55,724 bases of DNA, taken from contig NZ_VMNW02000057.1 in the NCBI RefSeq assembly GCF_007713735.2, forward strand, positions 1 to 55,724. The letters run 5' to 3'. The notes beneath the pieces were generated by a model that was not told where the DNA came from, did not search any database, and worked only from the letters and a program-made list of their open reading frames with translations. Source of the stretch: Amycolatopsis acidicola. GTDB taxonomy: Bacteria; Actinomycetota; Actinomycetes; Mycobacteriales; Pseudonocardiaceae. Shown piece after piece: positions 50,173 to 55,724 of the stretch (positions are counted from its first letter, which is position 1; each line of letters starts with the position of its first letter). Both the position numbers and the translations under genes were made by a program.

Positions 50173-51126
50173 ATGGGAACGGGCGCAGCGGCGAACCACG
50201 CCGGGTTCCGCCACGAAGCGATGTGCTACGGCTCGGACGAGGAACTGGTGAACGTCCTCGTTCCCTTCCTCCTGGCCGGATCCGAGGCCGGTGAGCCCAC
50301 CCTGGTTTCGCTCGGCGAGCACGCTTCGGCCGTGGTGCGCGAAGCACTTCCGCCGGGCGCGGCGGTCGCTTTCCTGGACGGGGGCGGTGTTTACGCCCGG
50401 CCGGCCACGGTGATCAAGATGTACCGCCAGTTGCTGGCCGAGCACGTCGCGGCGGGCGCGCGCCGGATCCGGGTCTGCGGGGAGATCCCGTTCGCCCCTC
50501 GCGCCTGGGATTGGTGGGCCCGCTACGAGGCCGTCGTCGGTGAGGCGTACGGCGAGTTTCCCCTGTGGGCAGTGTGCGCGTACGACACGAGAACCACTCC
50601 GCGGCCGGTGCTCGACGACGTGGCGCGCACGCATTCTCTGCTCGCGGCGGGGTCCGGCGAGTACCGGGCCAGCGCGAGCTTCGCGCCGGAGGCGGTGTTG
50701 CGCGAGCGGCGTGCCCCGGAGCCCGATTCCCTGCAGTACGGGCCACCGGTGTTCGAACTCCACGATCCTTCGGTGATGGCGGTCCGGCGGGCGCTGGCGG
50801 AGAACCACGGCGAGGTCCTTTCCGGATCGGGGCTTGCCGATTTCCAGGTCGCCGTGAGCGAGGTCGTCACCAACGCGATCGAACACGGGCGGCCACCGGT
50901 GTCCGTGCGGATGTGGCGCGGGGCCGGCCGCCTCGTCGTGACCGTGACCGACCGCGGCGACGGCCCGGCCGAGCTCGCCGCCGGGCTGCTGCCCGCGCCC
51001 AAGGCTCCGCTCGGCGGGCTCGGGTTGTGGATGGCGTACCAGCTGTGCGACCACGTGACCTTCGGGCCCGGCCTCGGAGGCGGGTTCAGCATCCGGCTCA
51101 CCGCGGGCGACCTCTCCGGCGCTTAG
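50173..51126 (+). CDS. MEDS sensor plus HATPase (RsbA-like anti-sigma) protein
   Basis: A 317-residue two-domain protein. The first 170 residues match the MEDS (DcmR-like sensory) domain: GSDEELVNVLVPFLLAGSEAG and later RVCGEIPF. The C-terminal part is a GHKL ATPase of the anti-sigma type: VAVSEVVTNAIEHG (N box), VTDRGDGP (G1) and GGLGLWMAYQLCD (G2). Such proteins control sigma-B-like factors; no histidine phosphorylation site is visible. ATG 50173 follows GGGAGCGAG. It stands alone ahead of the conservon. Confidence 0.88.
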   Translation: MGTGAAANHAGFRHEAMCYGSDEELVNVLVPFLLAGSEAGEPTLVSLGEHASAVVREALPPGAAVAFLDGGGVYARPATVIKMYRQLLAEHVAAGARRIRVCGEIPFAPRAWDWWARYEAVVGEAYGEFPLWAVCAYDTRTTPRPVLDDVARTHSLLAAGSGEYRASASFAPEAVLRERRAPEPDSLQYGPPVFELHDPSVMAVRRALAENHGEVLSGSGLADFQVAVSEVVTNAIEHGRPPVSVRMWRGAGRLVVTVTDRGDGPAELAAGLLPAPKAPLGGLGLWMAYQLCDHVTFGPGLGGGFSIRLTAGDLSGA

Positions 51127-51621
51127 CCGCGGCACGCTACTCCGGCCGAACGTGATGATCATCACCCTTTCGGGGGACTCGGTACGTCCGGCGTCCAGCC
51201 CGTGGGAGCGCGCTCCGGATTCGTCGCCGTCTTGATTATTGTGTCCCGCCCGGTAAGCGCGCCCTTTTCCCCGGCCCGCGAAAAAGGGCCGGATATACGG
51301 TGTTCAGAGCGGCATTCCGCTGACGTGGGACTTCGGCGTGTCCCGGCGTGGCGGAAATCGCCCGTCGAAATCTTCAAGGCATTCACGAACCGTCCACATG
51401 GGCCGGGCTGGAAGCGCTTTCCGCGTTTCGCCGGGCCGATCCGCGGTCGCGCGCGCCAGGGTGGGGCCGCGATCCGGGCCGCGAAGCGGGTACGCCATCA
51501 TGTCGCGGTCGGGCTGAAGACCGGGGCCACCGAAAGGGCACCCGATCGTCCGCTTGACACAGGTGATTGAGTACACCGCGTCGGCCCGCTGGAAGCGTTT
51601 TCCCCGATCACGTGGAGCGTC
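51127..51621. other. 495-bp non-coding region upstream of the conservon
   Basis: No gene is supported here. It holds a perfect 14-bp palindrome GTGATGATCATCAC at 51152-51165, a stem CCCTTTT/AAAAAGGG near 51257-51292 with a GC-rich loop, and TTGACA at 51554-51559 that could be a -35 element although no good -10 follows at normal spacing. It is less G+C-rich than its neighbours. It probably contains the cvnA promoter and a structured leader. Confidence 0.5.
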
Positions 51622-54024
51622 GTGAAGAAACAAGAGAAGTCTGGCGAAGGCCACCACAAGTCGATCAGAAAGCGGCTGACCGGGACCGTGCTGGTCCCGA
51701 GTATCACGCTGATCGTGATGTGGGTGGCCCTGTCCGCGTACTTCGTGGTCAACGGCGTCTACGTGCGCACGGTGGCCTCCAGCGTGCAGGACGTGTCCAT
51801 CCCGGCCGTCACCGCGCTCGGCGCGGTGCAGCAGGAACGGCAGCTGAGCCTGATCTACCTCGACCGCCCCGGCGGCGGGCTGACCGATCTGCAGAAGCAG
51901 CAGCAGGACATCGACCGCGAGCTGGTCAGCCTGCGCAGCGCCATGTCCTCGATCAAGGACCTGGTCCCGGACGAGATCGCGCAGCGCGTGAGCGACCTGG
52001 AGTCCCGGCTCGACCAGCTGCCCGCGGTGCGCACCCAGATCGCCCTGCGCACGGTCAGCAAGACCCAGGTCAACGACTTCTACAACACCCTGATCGACAC
52101 CGCGGCCGGGCTGTTCGACGCCCAGGCCCGGATGGTGCCCGACGTGACCGCGACCCAGGGCGGCATCGGCGCGGTCGAGATCTTCCGCGCGTCGGACTCG
52201 ATGTCGCGCGCCGCGTCGCTGGGCACCAGCGCCTTCGCCGCCGGCACCTTCTCGGTGCCCGACCATCTGCAGTTCTCGCAGCTGGTCGGCTCCTACCGCG
52301 CCGCGCTGGCCAAGCTCGCGCCGTTCATGAACTCCGAGGTCGGAAAGCGCTATCAGGACCTGCTCGCCAGCGACGCGTGGCAGCGGCTCTCCGCCGCCGA
52401 GGACGCGCTGATCACGCACGGCCCCGGCACGTTCCGCACCGGCTCGAACGGGCTCACCGTCACCGAGACCGACTGGCGCTCGCTGACCGACCAGATCGCC
52501 GACCAGCTCGTCGGGCTCACCATCGACCAGGCCGACCGCGCGTCCAGCCAGGCGCTCGACGACGGGAACGCCAACCTGCGCAACGCGATCCTCGGCAGTG
52601 TGGTCGCGCTGCTCGCCGCGGTCGCGTCGATCTACGTCGCCGTCCGCGTGTCGCGCACCCTCGTCGACCGCACCCTGCTGACCCGCCTCGAGCGGCTGCG
52701 CAACGACTCGCTGGAGCTGGCCCGCACCCGGCTGCCGAACATCGTCGGCAGGCTCAAGGAGGGCCAGCCGGTCGACGTCGGCGCCGAGCTGCCGCGGCTG
52801 GACCACGGCAAGGACGAGATCGGGCAGGTGGCCGAGGCGTTCAACATGGCGCAGCTGACCGCCGTCTCCGCGGCGGCCAGTGAGGCCAAGGCCCGCAGCG
52901 GTGTGAACAACGTGTTCCTCGGCATCGCGCACCGCAACCAGGGCCTCGTGCACCGGCAGCTGCAGATCCTGGACCGGATGGAGAGCCAGGAGGAGAACCC
53001 CGCGCAGCTGAAGGGGCTCTTCCAGCTCGACCACCTCGCCACCCGCGCCCGCCGCACCACGGAGAACCTGATCATTCTCGGCGGCAAGCAGCCGGGCCGC
53101 CGCTGGCGCAAACCGGTGTGGCTGATGGACGTGCTGCGCGCCGCGGTGTCGGAGACCGAGCACTTCTCCCGCGTCGAGGTGGAGAACGTGCCGCAGGTCG
53201 CGATCATCGGGTCCGCGGTCGCCGACACCATCCACCTGATCGCCGAGCTGGTCGACAACGCCACCACGTTCTCCCCGCCCGGTTCCCAGGTGCACATGAC
53301 GAGCACGCTCGTCGCGCGCGGGGTCGTCGTGGACGTCGCCGACCAAGGGCTCGGCATGAAGGACGAGACCCGCGAGTGGGCCAACCGGATGATGTCCGAG
53401 CCGCCCGAGTTCGACGCGATGGCGCTCAAGGCCGACGCGAGCCTGGGCCTGTTCGTGGTCGCGCGGCTGGCCGGAAGGCTCGGCGTGCGCGTGATGTTCG
53501 ACTCTTCGCGCTACGGCGGAACCCGCGCCACGATCCTCGTCCCGACCGAGTTGATCTCCACGGACGGCCAGGTCGCGGACAACGCCGACTCGGAGTTCCG
53601 CGGGACCGCCGCCCAGGTCGAGGAACCCGAGCCGGCGGGCGCGGGCAGGCACCGGGAGCTGGAAACCACGGAGCAGGCCCCGGTACCGTCCCCCGTCAGG
53701 AGGACGATCATGACCCGCGACCCCGAGCCCGAACCCGAACAGCCCGCGCAGGGGGAACTGCCCCGCCGGGTGCCCGGCCCGATCCCGCCCCCGGAACCGG
53801 TGCCCGCGGCCGAGGCAAAGCCCAAGAACGCCAGGCGGGCCCCGCTGCCGCAGCGCGAACCGCAGCAGAACCTCGTCTCCCAGCTCCGGGAGGACCCGGA
53901 AACCGAGGCGACGGACTACACCGAGTACGCCGGCCGGACGCTGAGCACGATCTCCAAGTTCCACAAGGGAACCCAGCGGGGACGCGCCGCCGACGAGCCG
54001 GCCGAGCAGCCGGGCAACCACTGA
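51622..54024 (+). CDS. cvnA: conservon sensor kinase-like protein CvnA (nitrate/TMAO-type sensor)
   Basis: An 800-residue membrane protein. The first membrane segment is about residues 25-45; an extracellular nitrate-sensing-type (NIT) helical domain covers about 50-315; the second segment (about 320-345) leads into a HAMP region. The ATPase has IAELVDNATTFSPP (N box) and DVADQGLGMKDE (G1). The histidine phosphoacceptor is not obvious. The last 200 residues are proline- and glutamate-rich and probably disordered. GTG 51622. It would signal to the small G-protein system encoded by the next three genes. Confidence 0.93.
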   Translation: MKKQEKSGEGHHKSIRKRLTGTVLVPSITLIVMWVALSAYFVVNGVYVRTVASSVQDVSIPAVTALGAVQQERQLSLIYLDRPGGGLTDLQKQQQDIDRELVSLRSAMSSIKDLVPDEIAQRVSDLESRLDQLPAVRTQIALRTVSKTQVNDFYNTLIDTAAGLFDAQARMVPDVTATQGGIGAVEIFRASDSMSRAASLGTSAFAAGTFSVPDHLQFSQLVGSYRAALAKLAPFMNSEVGKRYQDLLASDAWQRLSAAEDALITHGPGTFRTGSNGLTVTETDWRSLTDQIADQLVGLTIDQADRASSQALDDGNANLRNAILGSVVALLAAVASIYVAVRVSRTLVDRTLLTRLERLRNDSLELARTRLPNIVGRLKEGQPVDVGAELPRLDHGKDEIGQVAEAFNMAQLTAVSAAASEAKARSGVNNVFLGIAHRNQGLVHRQLQILDRMESQEENPAQLKGLFQLDHLATRARRTTENLIILGGKQPGRRWRKPVWLMDVLRAAVSETEHFSRVEVENVPQVAIIGSAVADTIHLIAELVDNATTFSPPGSQVHMTSTLVARGVVVDVADQGLGMKDETREWANRMMSEPPEFDAMALKADASLGLFVVARLAGRLGVRVMFDSSRYGGTRATILVPTELISTDGQVADNADSEFRGTAAQVEEPEPAGAGRHRELETTEQAPVPSPVRRTIMTRDPEPEPEQPAQGELPRRVPGPIPPPEPVPAAEAKPKNARRAPLPQREPQQNLVSQLREDPETEATDYTEYAGRTLSTISKFHKGTQRGRAADEPAEQPGNH

Positions 54025-54048
54025 GTGAGAGGGAAGTCGGACTCATCG

Positions 54049-54474
54049 ATGAACGAGAACCCAAGTTCCATGGCAGACCTGAACTGGCTGCTCGATGACA
54101 TGGTCGACCGCGTCGTGGGCGCCCAGCACGCCGTCGTGCTCTCCGCGGACGGACTGCTGATGGGCAAGTCCGGTGGACTGTCCAAGGACGACTCCGACCA
54201 GCTGTCGGCGATCTCCTCCAGCCTGCAGAGCCTCGCCAAGGGCGCCAGCAGGCACTTCGCCCGCGGGCCGGTGTTGCAGACGCTGATCGAGATGGCGGGC
54301 GGCTACCTGTTCGTCTCCGCCGCCGGCGCCGGCGCGTGCCTGGCGATCCTCGCCGAGGAGAACGTCGACGTCGAGATGATCGCCTACGAGATGAACCGGC
54401 TGGTGAAGCGGGTCGGTGACTACATGACCTCGGCTCCGCGCGAAACCGCGAGGTTCGCCGCGGAGCACAACTGA
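54049..54474 (+). CDS. cvnB: conservon roadblock/LC7 protein CvnB
   Basis: A 141-residue roadblock/LC7 domain: LNWLLDDMVDRVVGAQHAVVLSADGL then GGYLFVSAAG. Roadblock proteins act as GTPase partners, in conservons on CvnD. ATG 54049 follows GAGAGGGAAG at longer than usual spacing; ATG 54070 is an alternative. The stop TGA shares a base with the cvnC start (TGATG). Confidence 0.95.
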   Translation: MNENPSSMADLNWLLDDMVDRVVGAQHAVVLSADGLLMGKSGGLSKDDSDQLSAISSSLQSLAKGASRHFARGPVLQTLIEMAGGYLFVSAAGAGACLAILAEENVDVEMIAYEMNRLVKRVGDYMTSAPRETARFAAEHN

Positions 54475-54836
54475 TGGCGGACGAGGGGTGGTATGACGAA
54501 GCGGCCGGGCCGCTGGTGCGGCCCTACGCCATCACCCGCGGCCGGATCCCGGTCGGCGACGCGACGCTGGACGTGGCCAGCCAGGTGATGGCGATCGCCG
54601 GCGGCCAGGACCCGGTCGGGCTCGCCCCGGAACACCTCACCATCCTCGAACTGTGCCAGCGCCCGCTGTCGGTCGCCGAAATCGCCGCCTACGTCAAGGT
54701 TCCGCTGGCGGTGGTGAAGGTGCTCTGCGGCGACCTCATCGAGCGCGGCGACGTGATCGTCCGTTCCCCGCAGCCGGCGCAGGCCCCGGATCGCGCATTA
54801 CTCCAGGCGGTGCTCAATGGTCTCACCAAGCTCTGA
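54474..54836 (+). CDS. cvnC: conservon DUF742 protein CvnC
   Basis: A 120-residue DUF742 protein. The core is LVRPYAITRGR, followed by LCQRPLSVAEIAAYVKVPLAVVKVL, a winged-helix-like segment. DUF742 proteins always accompany CvnB and CvnD and may link the GTPase to other parts. It overlaps cvnD by 20 bases. Confidence 0.95.
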   Translation: MADEGWYDEAAGPLVRPYAITRGRIPVGDATLDVASQVMAIAGGQDPVGLAPEHLTILELCQRPLSVAEIAAYVKVPLAVVKVLCGDLIERGDVIVRSPQPAQAPDRALLQAVLNGLTKL

Positions 54837-55413
54837 CGGCAGCGGGGCGATCGTCCCCACTCCGGTCAAAATCGTTGTCGCGGGCGGGTTCGGCGCCGGG
54901 AAGACCACCATGGTCGCCTCGGTCAGCGAAATCGTGCCGCTGTCCACGGAGGAGGTGATGACCCAGGCCAGCGACGGCGTCGACGACGTGACGGGCGTGG
55001 AGGCCAAGAAGACCACCACCGTGGCGCTGGACTTCGGGCGCATCACCATCTCCCCGCACACCGTGCTGTACCTGTTCGGCACCCCGGGCCAGGACCGGTT
55101 CTGGTTCATGTGGGACGAACTGGCGCGCGGCGCCATCGGCACCGTGGTGCTCGTCGACACGCGACGGCTGGACACCAGCTTCGCGGCGATCGACTTCTTC
55201 GAGCGCCGCAAGATCCCGTTCATCGTGGCGGTGAACCGGTTCGACGACGCGGACGAGTACGAAGAGGGCGAAATCCGGCGCGCGCTGGCGATCGCGCCCG
55301 GGATCCCGGTGATGTTCTTCGACGCGCGCGAGCGGGAGTCGAGCAAACTCGCGCTCATCCGCCTCGTGCGCTACGCGATGGACAAACTGCCCGCGCCGGA
55401 ACCGGTCGGCTGA
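54817..55413 (+). CDS. cvnD: conservon small GTPase CvnD
   Basis: A 198-residue Ras-like/MglA-like GTPase: P-loop GGFGAGKTT, switch II GTPGQDRFWF and the base-specific NRFD. It should switch with GTP to control morphology or secondary metabolism as other conservons do. The fifth member, a CvnE-type P450, is absent; the terminator and repeats follow directly. Confidence 0.96.
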   Translation: MVSPSSDGSGAIVPTPVKIVVAGGFGAGKTTMVASVSEIVPLSTEEVMTQASDGVDDVTGVEAKKTTTVALDFGRITISPHTVLYLFGTPGQDRFWFMWDELARGAIGTVVLVDTRRLDTSFAAIDFFERRKIPFIVAVNRFDDADEYEEGEIRRALAIAPGIPVMFFDARERESSKLALIRLVRYAMDKLPAPEPVG

Positions 55414-55426
55414 CGCCCTCCCAGCC

Positions 55427-55724
55427 GTATTTGCCGCCCCCGCCGACGTGTTGGCCGCCCACGTGAGTGTGTTGGCGGCCCGCGTTGGTGTGTTGGCGGC
55501 CCGCGTTGGCGTGTTGGCCGCCCGCGTGAGTGTGTTGGCCGAAACCGGTGGCCTGTGCCCGAGGCTCCGCAGGCCGTAAGCGAGAAGGCCGCTCCCCTTG
55601 CCGGGAGCGGCCTTCCTTGCGGTCCGGGTGCGAGCGGCCAACTCGTGCGCGGGAGGGGCCAACATGCGTGCGCGAGCGGCCAACTCGTGCGCGGGAGGGG
55701 CCAACTCGTGCGTGGGTGGGGGAG
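55427..55724. repeat. Inverted 21-bp-period arrays (locus 3), continuing past the window end
   Basis: Left-arm cores (GTG-TTGGC form) begin at 55427, 55448, 55469, 55490, 55511 and 55532. Right-arm cores GGCCAAC begin at 55636, 55657, 55678 and 55699, each 21 bases apart. The arms face each other around the terminator at 55584-55615. The same family as loci 1 and 2. Confidence 0.9.
55584..55615 (+). terminator. intrinsic terminator of the conservon
   Basis: A perfect 13-bp stem GAAGGCCGCTCCC (55584-55596) with 55603-55615, loop CTTGCC, at the centre of the inverted 21-bp arrays and 170 bases beyond the cvnD stop. The stem can form in either strand. Confidence 0.85.

Noticed and set aside
51554..51582. 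Complete sigma-70 promoter before cvnA
   Set aside because: TTGACA is present but no acceptable -10 hexamer lies 16-18 bases further.
51304..54021. Minus-strand 905-codon frame opposite cvnA
   Set aside because: Arginine/glycine/leucine-rich antisense shadow; cvnA has full domain support.
1..55724. tRNA, rRNA, prophage or insertion-sequence genes
   Set aside because: No cloverleaf, rRNA core, integrase or transposase sequence was recognised on reading.

Overview
The window (about 55.7 kb, near 70% G+C, dense genes, many GTG and TTG starts, frequent 4-base ATGA/GTGA overlaps) looks like the chromosome of a high-GC actinomycete, most likely Pseudonocardiales and Amycolatopsis-like. Supporting content is three P450s with [3Fe-4S] ferredoxins, a mycofactocin-type SDR, class III CoA-transferase, glucosyl-3-phosphoglycerate synthase, a conservon (cvnABCD), a DUF574 methyltransferase and many TetR regulators. 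The genus is inference. I saw no rRNA, tRNA, insertion sequence, prophage or CRISPR array.

Layout. 1-603: non-coding repeats (a 21-bp-period array, then two copies of a nested palindromic element). 604-16959: a large catabolic locus. Leftward: 3-hydroxyisobutyrate dehydrogenase-like enzyme, DoxX-like membrane protein, alpha/beta hydrolase, DUF35-thiolase fusion, P450, ferredoxin, mycofactocin-type SDR. Divergent rightward: aldehyde dehydrogenase, CoA-transferase, amidohydrolase. After a convergent repeat/terminator: a second ferredoxin-P450 pair, a TetR, ferredoxin reductase, a third P450 and an SDR. Together these supply oxygenation, alcohol and aldehyde oxidation, CoA activation and C-C cleavage of an unidentified, probably hydrophobic, substrate.

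16965-23707: TetR, cholesterol-oxidase-like flavoenzyme, secreted acyl-peptidase-like hydrolase, two coupled SDRs and a SnoaL-like protein. 23713-32493: a 1717-residue NACHT NTPase with HEAT-like repeats and a short N-terminal VVQAG motif, fasciclin lipoprotein, membrane-anchored molybdopterin oxidoreductase, YihY/BrkB membrane protein and a mini J-domain protein. 32594-36448: an exported small protein and a coupled sugar-acid operon (SDR, FadR-type regulator, DgoD-like dehydratase, SMP-30 lactonase), whose last gene runs into a 152-bp tandem repeat made from its own 3' end.

36816-51126: mostly housekeeping and stress genes: quinone oxidoreductase, macrodomain, two EEP-fold phosphatase/nuclease-like proteins, methyltransferase, GNAT, MerR, gpgS, furA-catalase, SDR/TetR pairs, PPOX flavoprotein plus PDR-type reductase, a PASTA membrane protein and a MEDS-HATPase protein. 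51622-55413: conservon cvnABCD. The window ends in another 21-bp array wrapped round a terminator.

The most unusual structure is non-coding: 21-bp-period arrays at three gene 3' ends (head-to-head arms at two of them), a nested palindromic dispersed element (three copies), and the 152-bp tandem repeat derived from a gene end.
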